A DNA stretch of 62,982 nucleotides from Virgibacillus salarius (GTDB lineage Bacteria; Bacillota; Bacilli; Bacillales; Amphibacillaceae): contig NZ_BAAACY010000020.1 of the NCBI RefSeq assembly GCF_039521925.1, forward strand, positions 1-62,982, in the 5' to 3' direction. Both the position numbers and the translations under genes were made by a program. The first letter of the stretch is position 1. Each line of letters opens with the position of its first letter. Positions 27,100-37,213 of this stretch are shown here, piece after piece. A model generated the notes under the pieces. It saw only the letters and a list, made by a program, of their open reading frames with translations. It did not search any database and had not been told where the DNA came from.

Positions 27100-28482
27100 G
27101 TGACAATCAACTTTCAGTTTCCTGAAGATTTTTGGTGGGGAAGTGCAACGTCAGCAACACAAATAGAAGGTGCTGCGAAAGAAGATGGTAAAGCGAAAAA
27201 CATCTGGGATCATTGGTATGAGAAGGAGCCAAACCGATTTTTTGATGAAATTGGCCCTGATACTACCTCTAATTTTTATCACACATATAAAGAAGATATA
27301 AAATTAATGAAAGAAATTGGTCATAATACCTTTCGTTTATCTATATCATGGTCAAGGTTTATGCCTTATGGTGAAGTAAACCAAAAAGCGGCAGACTTTT
27401 ACAATCATGTAATTGATGAATTGATTGCTCAAGACATTGAGCCGTTTGTAAATCTGTTTCACTTTGATATGCCTTTTGATCTGCAACAGCAAGGCGGATG
27501 GGAAAGTAGAGAAGTAGTTGAGAAATATGTAGACTATGCGAAGACTTGTTTTCAATTATTCGGCGACCGTGTGACAAAATGGTTTACATTTAATGAACCA
27601 ATTGTTCCAGTTGAAGGTGGATACTTGTATGATTTTCATTATCCGAATATCGTTGATGCTAAAAAGGCCACTCAAGTTGCTTATCACACAATGATTGCAC
27701 ATGCAAAGGCAGTAGAAGCATTTCGTACATACAATGACAATGGAAGTAAAATTGGAATCATTTTAAATCTAACACCGTCCTATCCTAGAAGTAATAATCC
27801 AGCTGATTTAAGAGCTTCTAGAATAGCAGACTTATTTTTCAATCGTAGCTTCTTGGATCCGGCGGTCCTTGGGGAGTATCCGAGCGAGCTAATAGAGATT
27901 TTAAATGAACATGGACTATTACCGAATACAGAAGTCGGAGATAAAGAATTATTAAGGGAGAACAAGGTTGATATTCTCGGTGTGAATTATTATCAGCCTC
28001 GTCGTGTGAAAGCAAAAGAGTATTTACCAAACCCGTATGCTCCGTTTATGCCCGATATGTATTTTGATAGCTATGAAATGCCAGGTAGAAAAATGAATAA
28101 GTATCGTGGGTGGGAGATATATGAAAAAGGAATCTATGATATTTTGAAAAATTTAAAAGATAACTATGGAAATATTGAATCTTTTATTTCGGAAAATGGC
28201 ATGGGAGTTCAGAATGAAGAACGATTTCTAAGAAATAGAGAAATTCAGGATGATTATCGAATAGAATTTATAAAAGAGCATTTGAAATGGGTGCATCAGG
28301 CTATACAAGAAAATTGTAATGTAAAAGGCTATCATTTATGGGCTTTCATGGATAATTGGTCGTGGATGAATGCTTATAAAAATCGCTATGGTTTTTTTGC
28401 TGTAGACCTAAAGACAATGAAACGAACACCGAAGAAAAGTGCGCATTGGATAAAGCATGTAGCAGAAAATAATGGTTTTTAG
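27100..28482 (+). CDS. GH1 family 6-phospho-beta-glucosidase
   Basis: 460-aa TIM-barrel glycosidase that splits the phosphorylated disaccharide delivered by the PTS into glucose 6-phosphate and glucose or aglycone. Family motifs: N-terminal FWWGSATSATQIEG, acid/base Glu166 in FTFNEP, nucleophile Glu365 in ISENGM. GTG start after AGGAGGAAC. Last gene of the operon; repeat A copy b follows before the regulator. Confidence 0.94.
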   Translation: MTINFQFPEDFWWGSATSATQIEGAAKEDGKAKNIWDHWYEKEPNRFFDEIGPDTTSNFYHTYKEDIKLMKEIGHNTFRLSISWSRFMPYGEVNQKAADFYNHVIDELIAQDIEPFVNLFHFDMPFDLQQQGGWESREVVEKYVDYAKTCFQLFGDRVTKWFTFNEPIVPVEGGYLYDFHYPNIVDAKKATQVAYHTMIAHAKAVEAFRTYNDNGSKIGIILNLTPSYPRSNNPADLRASRIADLFFNRSFLDPAVLGEYPSELIEILNEHGLLPNTEVGDKELLRENKVDILGVNYYQPRRVKAKEYLPNPYAPFMPDMYFDSYEMPGRKMNKYRGWEIYEKGIYDILKNLKDNYGNIESFISENGMGVQNEERFLRNREIQDDYRIEFIKEHLKWVHQAIQENCNVKGYHLWAFMDNWSWMNAYKNRYGFFAVDLKTMKRTPKKSAHWIKHVAENNGF

Positions 28483-28570
28483 ACAGCAAAGCTGCTAGCT
28501 ATCCGATAATGATTTTAATGAAAATATCGATTAAGGAGTTTTGATTTTGAACGAGTCAGAACGCCCTTTA

Positions 28571-28752
28571 TCCCTCATATAACTGGCAGTAAGCCCCAAA
28601 CTTCAAGTGAAAAAGTGAAACCAATATGGATAAGTGGGGAGCGACTGCCAGTAATGTCCGATTGGTTTAGAGGACTTTAGGTCATACCCTTGTGGTACTA
28701 ACCATCCTGTGGGGGATAAACAAAACTCCCACTGATTGAGGTTTCACTTTAT
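28571..28752 (+). repeat. Repeat A, copy b
   Basis: Left flank TTTAT. Stem 1 perfect; inner stem CCCC..ACTT/AAGTGGGG; loop AAAGTGAAAC against GTTTCACTTT at the end; 3' hairpin GTGGGGG/CTCCCAC. It separates the GH1 gene from the LicR-like gene and ends 24 bp before the latter's start, so it would form most of its immediate leader. Confidence 0.9.
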
Positions 28753-28776
28753 TACATCGATCCGAGTAAGGAGCAA

Positions 28777-30711
28777 ATGGGTATGCTTACCTCGAGAATG
28801 AGAGTAATTTTAAAAAAGTTAATGACTATAGATGCACCTGTTACAGGTGAATTTTTGGCTGATATAAATAACGTTACATCTAGAACAACGAGGGAGGATA
28901 TAAAAAAGCTAGATGCGTTGGTTATGAATCATGGTGCACAAATCCAAACCCTTATGGGAAAAGGTTATAAATTGGTTGTTTTTCAGGAAAAGAAATTTCG
29001 CCAATTTCTTCACCATATTGCATATCCAGAATTGTCAAAGGATTATCTACAACCTCAATCGCCTGAAGAAAGAGAAGCTTATATTATTCGAAAGCTATTA
29101 GTTAGTGATGATTATGTAAAGATCGAGCAATTGGCTGACGAATTGTACGTGAGTAAATCGACTGTTCAAAATGATTTAAAACAGGTAAAGTCCATCTTAA
29201 ATCATTACTCTATTCAATTACATTCCAGACCTAATTACGGACTTGAGCTTAGAGGAGACGAGCTTAAATTACGTTTTTGTATGGCAGAATATGTTGTTGA
29301 TCGAAGTAGTGATTGTACCGAAAATGGGATGAAAGGCTTATCTTCTAGTTTGATGCCAACAGATTTCCATGCCATATCAGCAATTATTATGCAGCAAATT
29401 AGTCAACATCAAATTAGTATGTCAGATATTGCTATTAATAACCTTCTCATTCATATTGCGATCGCTTACAAAAGAATTCGTAGTGGAAATCATGTTAATT
29501 TACAACCAAGTGAACGTAGCCAAATAGAAAAGCAGAGTGAATATCAAGTAGCTTTAAAAATTGTAAAGGATGTAGAAGAACATTTTAACGTTGTTTTCCC
29601 AAAGGAGGAGACCGCTTATATTGCTATTCATTTATTGGGAACGAAAATGCTTTCGCAGCCTACAAAAGTAGACGTGCTTAACGAACAAATGATTGACGAT
29701 ACTATTTTGGCTATTAGTAAAAAAATGTTAGCTAAAATTGAGGAAGAGTATCGCTTAGGTATTGAGCATGATAAGGAACTAATTATTGCACTAAGCTTGC
29801 ATTTAAAACCTGCAATTAATCGCTATAAATATGGTATGAATATTAGAAATCCATTATTGGAGGACATTAAAAAGAAGTATCCATTAGCATTTGAAACGGC
29901 TATTCTTGGTGGTTTAATGATTGAAAAAATAACAGATACCAAAATTGATGAAAATGAAATTGGCTATATTGCCTTGCATATTGGTGCAGCTATCGAAAGA
30001 AGGAACTTAAATTCCGGACCTAAACGATGTTTAATTGTCTGTGCTTCTGGGTTTGGGACTGCACAATTGATCTACTATCGAGTAAAAACACAATTCAGAC
30101 AGAGTCTTGATGTAGTAGGTATTACAGAATTGTATAAATTAAAAGCTTATAATTTAAACAACGTTGACTTGATTATTAGTTCAGTTCCTATTATAGAGAA
30201 TTTATCAGTTCCAGTTATCGAAGTAAATGCTATTCTTGGAAATAATGATATGAAAAAAATTGGGCAATTCATTGGTAATCAACGAAATATATCTGGTTAT
30301 TTTCAAGAAAATCTCATATTCTTACAGAAAGATTTTGAAACAAAGAAGGAAGTATTGCATTTTTTACATCAAAAGCTACTTCAGTTAGGACATGTAAATA
30401 AGAGCTATCTAGATAATCTATATGTCAGAGAAGCAATAGCTCCTACTTCGTTCGGCAACCTAGTAGCCATTCCACATCCGATAACTCCACAAACAAATAA
30501 AACGTTCTTAACTGTTTGTACTTTGAAAAAAGCAATTACCTGGGGAAATAAACCTGTCCAATTTGTCTGCCTTTTAAATGTCAAGAAAGATAGTCAGGAA
30601 GACTTGCAACATATGTATGATCTGTTGGGGAGAATGGTAAACTCGGAAACAATGATACACCAATTAATCAAGGCATCGACCTTTGATTCATTCATGTCTG
30701 CCTTACGTTAA
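28777..30711 (+). CDS. BglG/LicR-type PRD transcriptional activator
   Basis: 644 aa: two N-terminal HTH units (about 1-60 and 95-160, QLADELYVSKSTVQNDL), PRD1 (about 195-290), PRD2 (about 305-410, with GYIALHIGAAIERR), an EIIB-like domain (about 415-500, Cys in IVCASGFG) and an EIIA-like domain (about 510-644, His in AIPHPI). PRDs and EII-like domains are phosphorylated by PTS proteins to set activity. Position right after the IIB-IIC-IIA-GH1 operon makes that operon the likely target. A second ATG at 28783 has better RBS spacing. Confidence 0.9.
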   Translation: MGMLTSRMRVILKKLMTIDAPVTGEFLADINNVTSRTTREDIKKLDALVMNHGAQIQTLMGKGYKLVVFQEKKFRQFLHHIAYPELSKDYLQPQSPEEREAYIIRKLLVSDDYVKIEQLADELYVSKSTVQNDLKQVKSILNHYSIQLHSRPNYGLELRGDELKLRFCMAEYVVDRSSDCTENGMKGLSSSLMPTDFHAISAIIMQQISQHQISMSDIAINNLLIHIAIAYKRIRSGNHVNLQPSERSQIEKQSEYQVALKIVKDVEEHFNVVFPKEETAYIAIHLLGTKMLSQPTKVDVLNEQMIDDTILAISKKMLAKIEEEYRLGIEHDKELIIALSLHLKPAINRYKYGMNIRNPLLEDIKKKYPLAFETAILGGLMIEKITDTKIDENEIGYIALHIGAAIERRNLNSGPKRCLIVCASGFGTAQLIYYRVKTQFRQSLDVVGITELYKLKAYNLNNVDLIISSVPIIENLSVPVIEVNAILGNNDMKKIGQFIGNQRNISGYFQENLIFLQKDFETKKEVLHFLHQKLLQLGHVNKSYLDNLYVREAIAPTSFGNLVAIPHPITPQTNKTFLTVCTLKKAITWGNKPVQFVCLLNVKKDSQEDLQHMYDLLGRMVNSETMIHQLIKASTFDSFMSALR

Positions 30712-30889
30712 AAAAGTAAGAACGATGTGAATAAGGAAAAAAGTCCTTCCTTTTGCTATTCTAGTTGTATATAGCTGTTTTGCTACGAATAAAGATCGTA
30801 TCAAATTTCTAGCAAATCAGTAAAATACAACAAAGCTTCTCCAGTTTGTTTTGGTTAACGGACAAGCTTTGTAAGAAGTTGGTGCTGCA

Positions 30890-32809
30890 ATGAATAACAG
30901 ACAGAGAGAGCTAATTGAGATATTATTATCAAATGATAGTAAGCCATTTCTTATACAGGATCTTGCAACACATGTTCAATGTTCAGAGAAGACAGTGCGT
31001 AATGATCTTAAACAGATTGAAGATTATGTAAGGACTTTCTCATCCGCCTCAATAGTTCGTAAGCCTGGTACAGGCGTCTATCTAGACATAAATAATGTCG
31101 AACGAAAAAAATTATTCCAGGAACTATTTGCGGAGACAATATCTGAAGATGAGCGAGCAATGAAAATTGCCTATCGCTTATTGGAGAGTAAACGACCAGT
31201 TACATTACAAACATTGGCAGATGAACATCACATTCATAAAGCAGCTATTAAAGCTGACATGAAACGAATAGCTGAGTGGATAAAGAACTTTGATCTTTTA
31301 TTAACTTCTAGGCAGAAACTAGGGCATATTATAGAAGGTGAAGAGATTAATAAACGTATTGCTTTAGCACATTTACAAGAATTTATCGTTGATAACACAA
31401 GAAATTACCTATTTGATTTATTTTTACCATTTGAAATTTCTACTATAAATAATGCGTTGGACAATATGAGGCTATCAAGTGGCATCCCTTTTGCAGATAG
31501 TGCGTTGGACGGTCTTTTGATGCATGCACTTATATTGGTGAAACGAACAAAACAACATGCATCTATCGTTATTTCAAATACTCCTGACGAAGCATTTTTT
31601 AAAACAAGAGAATATAAAGCCTCTGAAAAGTTTTTAGAAGAATTGGAATTGAAGTTTTGTATATCTATTTCTAAAGCAGAAATTATTTACTTTACATGGC
31701 ATGTACGTAGTTGTAAAAAAAGGGAAGATCAATCAACTCCTTTGAATAAACAGCATCCGAAAACTGTACAGGTAGCTTCTGCAATAACCAGTAAGATTAA
31801 ACGGTTAACGATGATATCCTTTGAAGAAGATGAGCAATTATTGAATGGCTTAGCTATTCATCTAGATGCAGTCATTCATCGACTTAAATATGGATTTCCA
31901 ATCACAAATCCTTTGTTAGGTAATATTAAAAAGATGTATCCATATATGTTTAGTATGGTGACGTTAGCAATAGAAAATGTAAAGAGACAATTTTATATGA
32001 ATCTTCCAGAAGATGAAGTTGCTTACCTTGTTCTTCATTTCCAAGCTTCGCTTGAAAGAATCCAAAAGAAGAGGAGGAAGGTTCCAAAGGTATTAATTGT
32101 ATGTCATATGGGTGTAGGAATGTCTCATTTGTTGCAAGTGAAAATAGAACAACAATATAAGGATATTCAAATCGTTGGTGCAATAGGTAAATCAGAAGTA
32201 CCTCGTTTCATTCAGCTTCATGAGGTTAACTTGATTATTTCTACGACAGCACTAAGTAATAGTAGTATTCCAACCATTATTATTTCTCCTTTACTTGAAC
32301 AGGAGGATCAAGATAAATTGGCTCAATTCTTTAAACAAGGTACGATAAGTGATAGTTCGAATTCGTCAGGTTCTTTTCTAGCTGATTTAATGAGTGAAGA
32401 ACTCTTATTCATAAATGTTAAAGCAGAGCATCGTTACCAAGTTGTAGAAATGCTTGGCAACCAATTATTAGCTAAAGGTAATATTAAGCAAGAATATGTT
32501 CATCATGCCCTATTACGTGAGAAAAAATCTGCTACATCTATTGGGGGTGGTGTGGCTATCCCACATGGAGATCCTAGTCTAGTGCGAAAAACCTCCATAG
32601 CGGTGGCCGTTCTTGATACACCAATAGAATGGGGAAGCGAAAGGGTATCAATTGTTTTTATGCTTGCTATAGCCAATGATAAATCCAATCCTATAAAAAC
32701 AATTATTAATCAAATATCTTCTATTTCTCAAGATCCGATTACGTTTAATGCATTAATGAAAGCACCAGATAAGCAGTCCTTTATCACGAATATAAAAAGT
32801 TACAATTAG
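30890..32809 (+). CDS. PRD-type transcriptional activator (ManR/MtlR-like)
   Basis: 639 aa with the same plan as its neighbour: HTH (about 5-60, IQDLATHVQCSEKTVRNDL), second HTH (about 85-140), PRD1, PRD2 (about 305-395, VAYLVLHFQASLERIQ), EIIB-like (about 400-480, Cys in IVCHMGVGMS) and EIIA-like (about 495-639, His in GVAIPHGD). It precedes the ManP-type transporter by about 225 bp, like B. subtilis manR-manP, so mannose/fructose control is the best guess. The two tandem regulators are clearly diverged from one another. Confidence 0.88.
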   Translation: MNNRQRELIEILLSNDSKPFLIQDLATHVQCSEKTVRNDLKQIEDYVRTFSSASIVRKPGTGVYLDINNVERKKLFQELFAETISEDERAMKIAYRLLESKRPVTLQTLADEHHIHKAAIKADMKRIAEWIKNFDLLLTSRQKLGHIIEGEEINKRIALAHLQEFIVDNTRNYLFDLFLPFEISTINNALDNMRLSSGIPFADSALDGLLMHALILVKRTKQHASIVISNTPDEAFFKTREYKASEKFLEELELKFCISISKAEIIYFTWHVRSCKKREDQSTPLNKQHPKTVQVASAITSKIKRLTMISFEEDEQLLNGLAIHLDAVIHRLKYGFPITNPLLGNIKKMYPYMFSMVTLAIENVKRQFYMNLPEDEVAYLVLHFQASLERIQKKRRKVPKVLIVCHMGVGMSHLLQVKIEQQYKDIQIVGAIGKSEVPRFIQLHEVNLIISTTALSNSSIPTIIISPLLEQEDQDKLAQFFKQGTISDSSNSSGSFLADLMSEELLFINVKAEHRYQVVEMLGNQLLAKGNIKQEYVHHALLREKKSATSIGGGVAIPHGDPSLVRKTSIAVAVLDTPIEWGSERVSIVFMLAIANDKSNPIKTIINQISSISQDPITFNALMKAPDKQSFITNIKSYN

Positions 32810-32992
32810 ATGTAATCTAGTTAAGCTATTATGCCTACTTTAAACAGTAAAAGATCAGGATGATTTCCCTAATGAAATTTTAATCAGTGAGGGTTTTACT
32901 ACTAGCTATATGTGGGATAAAATACAATCTTACCGTAGTTGTGGAAGAAAAGAGACATTTATCCTTTGTTTATCTGATATATACTATATTCA

Positions 32993-33006
32993 AGAAAGCG
33001 ATTACG
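32993..33006 (+). promoter_or_regulatory. cre site upstream of the ManP-type gene
   Basis: AGAAAGCGATTACG matches 12 of 14 positions of TGWAANCGNTNWCA and ends about 28 bp before the start codon, a position where CcpA would repress by blocking initiation or elongation. Confidence 0.5.
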
Positions 33007-33034
33007 AATCTTTTCAGATACAGGAGGATATATT

Positions 33035-34984
33035 ATGAAGATAGTTGCTGTAACTGCATGTCCAGTAGGTATTGCCCATACGTATATGGCCGCTGAGAAT
33101 TTACAAAAAGCAGGTGAAGCACTCGGTGTTACTATTAAAGTTGAAACTCAAGGGTCCATTGGTGTAGAAAATGCACTTACCGAAAAAGATATTGAGGAGG
33201 CTGATGGAGTTATCATCGCCAGTGATAAGGAGGTTTCCAAAGATAGATTTATTGGTAAAAAGCTTATTGCAACAGGAGTCCAAGAAGGTATTAGAAATCC
33301 GGAACAATTAATTAAACGAATTCAAACAGGGGATGTTTCCGTTTATCAAGCACAATTAGCTTCTGCTGAAGGCGTTAAAAAGAAGCGAAAGGAAAAAGAG
33401 AATCCTATCTATAAGCACTTAATGAGTGGCGTATCTTACATGATTCCGTTTATTGTTGTAGGTGGATTACTCATAGCTATTGCTTTAACACTTGGCGGTG
33501 AACAAACACCTGGAGGAATCGTAATACCAGAAGATTCATTCTGGAAAAAGATTGAAGATATTGGTGCTGCCTCCTTTAGTTTTATGGTTCCGATATTAGC
33601 TGGTTTTATTGCGGTTAGTATTGCAGATCGTCCAGGCTTGGCACCAGGTATTATTGGAGGTTTCATTGCTGCAAATGGTAGTTTTTATGGCAGTGAAGCG
33701 GGTGCTGGATTTATTGGTGGGATCATCGCTGGTTTTCTTGCTGGTTATATTACGCTAGCTATTAAAAAAATTAAAGTGCCGCAAGCTCTTCAACCTGTTA
33801 TGCCAATTATATTTATTCCAATTTTAGCAACGTTAATTGTTGGCTTATTATTTGTGTATGTCATTGGTGCGCCGGTTTCACAGGTGTTTGAATCGTTAAC
33901 AGCATGGCTTGAGGGCATGCAAGGTGCCAGCTCCATTTTATTAGCGCTAATTCTTGGTGCGATGATTGCAGTTGATATGGGGGGACCTTTTAATAAAGTG
34001 GCATTTTTATTCGGTTCTGCAATGATTGCAGAAGGAAATTATGAAATCATGGGACCAATTGCGGTAGCCATTTGTATACCACCTCTTGGAATGGGACTAG
34101 CTACTTTTATTAATAAAAGAAAGTATCAACCTGCTGAGCAACAAGCAGGAAAGGCAAGCTTTACAATGGGATTATTCGGTATAACAGAGGGAGCTATACC
34201 ATTTGCTGCCCAAGATCCATTACGTGTTATACCTAGTATCGTGGTCGGATCGATGACAGGATCTATGCTAGCAATGTTAGGTAATGTAGGTGATCGTGTA
34301 GCCCACGGTGGTCCGATTGTAGCTGTGTTAGGGGCGGTTGATAATGTACTAATGTTCTTCTTAGCTGCCGTTATTGGTACATTAGTTACAGCTATTTTAG
34401 TTAATCTACTAAAAAAGGATGTAGTTAGTTCTACACTCGATAGCCAATCTAACAAACAAACCGAAGCAGTGAATGATCAAATAAGTTCTCTGAACACTAG
34501 AAATGAACAAGATAAAAAATTATATATACGTAAGTTAACCGATATTGTAACCGTTGATCTAGTGGATACGGACCTTAAAGGAGCAACAAGAGATGAAGTT
34601 ATTGATGAATTGATTAACAAAATGGATAGAGATGGTATTCTAAGCGACAAAGAGATATATAGACAGGCTGTTATTGCTAGAGAGAAAGAAGGAACAACTG
34701 GTATGGGTATGAACATTGCGATCCCACATGGGAAATCTTCAGCTGTTAATAAACCTGCTGTAGCATTTGGAATAAAACATGATGGTGTTGATTGGAATAG
34801 TTTAGATCATACTGCTGCAAAAATAATTTTTATGATTGCGGTCCCTGAAAAGAATGCAGGAGACGAGCATTTGAAAATACTACAAATGCTTTCACGTAAG
34901 CTTATGGACGACCAATTCAGAAAACAGCTTTTAGATGTAGCAAATAAAGAAGAGGCATATCAGCTACTAGATGAAATTCAATAA
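33035..34984 (+). CDS. manP: PTS fructose/mannose-type IIBCA transporter (ManP-like)
   Basis: 649 aa in the order IIB (about 1-100, Cys9 in TACPVGIAHTY), IIC (about 125-470, polytopic, with DMGGPFNKVA and GITEGAIPFA) and IIA (about 495-649, His in IAIPHGKS). Domain order and the manR-like gene upstream and manA downstream point to mannose (or fructose) import with C6 phosphorylation. RBS CAGGAGG. Fructose cannot be excluded on sequence alone, but no 1-phosphofructokinase gene is present. Confidence 0.9.
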   Translation: MKIVAVTACPVGIAHTYMAAENLQKAGEALGVTIKVETQGSIGVENALTEKDIEEADGVIIASDKEVSKDRFIGKKLIATGVQEGIRNPEQLIKRIQTGDVSVYQAQLASAEGVKKKRKEKENPIYKHLMSGVSYMIPFIVVGGLLIAIALTLGGEQTPGGIVIPEDSFWKKIEDIGAASFSFMVPILAGFIAVSIADRPGLAPGIIGGFIAANGSFYGSEAGAGFIGGIIAGFLAGYITLAIKKIKVPQALQPVMPIIFIPILATLIVGLLFVYVIGAPVSQVFESLTAWLEGMQGASSILLALILGAMIAVDMGGPFNKVAFLFGSAMIAEGNYEIMGPIAVAICIPPLGMGLATFINKRKYQPAEQQAGKASFTMGLFGITEGAIPFAAQDPLRVIPSIVVGSMTGSMLAMLGNVGDRVAHGGPIVAVLGAVDNVLMFFLAAVIGTLVTAILVNLLKKDVVSSTLDSQSNKQTEAVNDQISSLNTRNEQDKKLYIRKLTDIVTVDLVDTDLKGATRDEVIDELINKMDRDGILSDKEIYRQAVIAREKEGTTGMGMNIAIPHGKSSAVNKPAVAFGIKHDGVDWNSLDHTAAKIIFMIAVPEKNAGDEHLKILQMLSRKLMDDQFRKQLLDVANKEEAYQLLDEIQ

Positions 34985-34997
34985 AGTATGTATTTAT

Positions 34998-35147
34998 CCT
35001 TCAATTAACTGGCAGTAAGACCCTCATTTAGGGGATCGACTGCAAGTCAAATGTCCGATTAGTTCCAAGGCTTTTAGGTCATACTTTTGTGTTACTAACA
35101 ATTAGTAGGGGAAAAACAAACCCCCACTAATTGATGTTTCACTTTAT
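34998..35147 (+). repeat. Repeat A, copy c (deleted form, 150 bp)
   Basis: Left flank TTTAT, ends TTTAT. Stem 1 survives with one mismatch (ACTGGCAGT/ACTGCAAGT) and the inner stem GACCC/GGGGATC is kept, but the loop that should pair with the 3' end has been lost, leaving ATTTA. A natural deletion that removes only the proposed pseudoknot partner. Confidence 0.88.
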
Positions 35148-35149
35148 AA

Positions 35150-35216
35150 GGGTGTCTCATACTATTCGTTAGGGTACAGGAATGAATTTGAATATGTGGG
35201 ACACCTGAGTTTTTCG
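35150..35216 (+). terminator. Possible terminator
   Basis: GGTGTC..CATA pairs with TATG..GACACC over a large loop and a T-run follows after four bases. Between manP/repeat and manA; weak because of loop size. Confidence 0.3.
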
Positions 35217-35360
35217 CCAACTAGGAGGCTGAATCGCAGTTTTGGGTAACCTGTTACAACTCGTTCTTACTATTCATTAAATTCTATTGAAAATTATTAA
35301 CGAAGCTACTTCTAAGTTTGCTATAATGATAGCTATTAATAGCTTCTAGGAGGAATAATT

Positions 35361-36320
35361 GTGCAATATAGAGAACCCTTATTTTTAAAGCCTGTTTTTC
35401 AGGAACGTATTTGGGGTGGGGAAAAATTACGTGATCTATATAACTATAATATCCCTACCAATAAGACAGGGGAGGCTTGGGGAATATCTGCTCACCCTAA
35501 CGGACCAAGTAGAATTATGAATGGTCCTTTAAAAGGAAAGACTTTGGCGGAAGCTTGGCAAGAACATGGTGAGTTATTTCATAAAGATCCTATGAATAAG
35601 GAAGCATATCCGCTATTGGTAAAAATATTAGACGCAGCGAAAGATTTATCTGTTCAAGTACATCCTAATGATGCATACGCACGGTCTGTTGAAGCGCATC
35701 CTTATGGTAAAACGGAATGCTGGTATGTATTACAGGCGGAGCCAAATTCTGAAATCATTTTAGGACACCATGCAGACACTAGAGAAGATTTTGAAGCTAG
35801 CGTTGATAATGGTGCATGGGATAGTCTCTTAAAAAGCAAAAAAGTAGCAGCAGGGGATTTTATCTATGTACCTAGTGGAACCATTCATGCGATTGGTAAG
35901 GGAATTGTGATTCTTGAAACCCAACAGAGCTCTGATATAACATATCGCGTGTACGATTATGATCGGAGAGATGAGAGCGGGAATACAAGAGAACTGCATC
36001 TTACACAAGCGAAACAAGTTACGACCGTTCCTCATTATGAGCCTGAGTTAAAACAGCAGGTAGAAAAAATAGCTGATCTGACGATTAAAGAGCTAGTTAG
36101 TGAACAGTACTTTACTGTTTATCACTGGGAATTAGTTGGGCAAGTAACTAAACAAATGGATAAGGACTTTCTTCAGTGTAGTGTGATTGGTGGGACTGCT
36201 ACGCTAACTGTTGATGACAATTCATTTGAAATCGTAAAAGGCGATCACTTTATCATACCTTTTGGAATAGAGAATGTTAAACTAAATGGAAATGCTCAGT
36301 TAATCGTTTCGCATACGTAA
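35361..36320 (+). CDS. manA: Mannose-6-phosphate isomerase, class I
   Basis: 319-aa cupin-fold zinc enzyme interconverting mannose 6-phosphate and fructose 6-phosphate. Zinc-site segments QVHPNDAYA, GKTECWYVL and the PSGTIHAIG histidine are present. GTG start after AGGAGG. It takes the product of the ManP-type transporter upstream; the fructokinase follows after 33 bp, so the two are one transcript. Confidence 0.95.
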   Translation: MQYREPLFLKPVFQERIWGGEKLRDLYNYNIPTNKTGEAWGISAHPNGPSRIMNGPLKGKTLAEAWQEHGELFHKDPMNKEAYPLLVKILDAAKDLSVQVHPNDAYARSVEAHPYGKTECWYVLQAEPNSEIILGHHADTREDFEASVDNGAWDSLLKSKKVAAGDFIYVPSGTIHAIGKGIVILETQQSSDITYRVYDYDRRDESGNTRELHLTQAKQVTTVPHYEPELKQQVEKIADLTIKELVSEQYFTVYHWELVGQVTKQMDKDFLQCSVIGGTATLTVDDNSFEIVKGDHFIIPFGIENVKLNGNAQLIVSHT

Positions 36321-36352
36321 TAAGACTGATTCAGTTAAGGGGGAGAGAGGTT

Positions 36353-37213
36353 ATGTTGGTTGGAGCGATTGAAGCAGGGGGGACAAAGTTTGTCTGTGCG
36401 GTAGGAAATGAATCTGGAAAAGTATTGGATAAAGTAACATTTCCTACAAGTGATCCGAAAGAAACGTTACAGCATGTTTATGACTTTTTTTCTTCCTACA
36501 ACATTAGTTCTTTAGGTGTAGGTAGCTTTGGTCCAGTCGATTTAGATGCAACAAGTTCTACCTATGGTACGATACTGAATACGCCTAAACTAAGGTGGAA
36601 GGAATTTCAGCTACTAGAGCATTTGACAAAGCACTTTTCGATTCCTGTCCATCTGGATACAGATGTAAATGCAGCTGCATTAGGTGAATATATGTATGGG
36701 GCTGGAAAGGACGTGAGCAGCTGTTTATATATTACTGTAGGGACAGGGATAGGTGCTGGTTTCGTAAATAATGGAAAAACGTATAAAGGGAAAAGCCATC
36801 CGGAAATGGGACATATTCTGGTACAAAAACATGTAGACGATGACTTTCAGGGAGTTTGTCCTTCTCATGGTGCCTGTTTAGAAGGATTGGCGTCGGGACC
36901 AGCAATTGAAAAAAGGTATGGTCAAAAAGGTCATTTGCTTTCAAATCGTATAGATGTCTGGGAAATAGAGGCCAGTTATCTGGCTCAAGCAATTATGAAT
37001 TATTCTTTAATACTTTCCCCACAACGAGTGATTATTGGTGGAGGAGTTATGAAGCAGGAACGTTTATATCAACTAATTCGTAAAGCTTTTACCAATCTTA
37101 TGAATAATTACATAGACGTTGGTGATATCGAACAATTTATAGCTTCACCTAAATTAAAAGATGAACAAGGGGTTAAAGGTGCAATTGCATTAGCAATTGA
37201 AAAAGGGAGATAA
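36353..37213 (+). CDS. ROK-family fructokinase (GmuE/ScrK type)
   Basis: 286-aa sugar kinase forming fructose 6-phosphate. N-terminal phosphate loop GAIEAGGTKFVCAVG, catalytic TDVNAAALGE, and the zinc-binding H..C..H..C set in GHILVQKH and GVCPSHGACLEG. Coupling to manA suggests both feed fructose 6-phosphate. Its 3' end overlaps the end of a convergent ROK pseudogene by about 24 bp. Confidence 0.93.
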   Translation: MLVGAIEAGGTKFVCAVGNESGKVLDKVTFPTSDPKETLQHVYDFFSSYNISSLGVGSFGPVDLDATSSTYGTILNTPKLRWKEFQLLEHLTKHFSIPVHLDTDVNAAALGEYMYGAGKDVSSCLYITVGTGIGAGFVNNGKTYKGKSHPEMGHILVQKHVDDDFQGVCPSHGACLEGLASGPAIEKRYGQKGHLLSNRIDVWEIEASYLAQAIMNYSLILSPQRVIIGGGVMKQERLYQLIRKAFTNLMNNYIDVGDIEQFIASPKLKDEQGVKGAIALAIEKGR

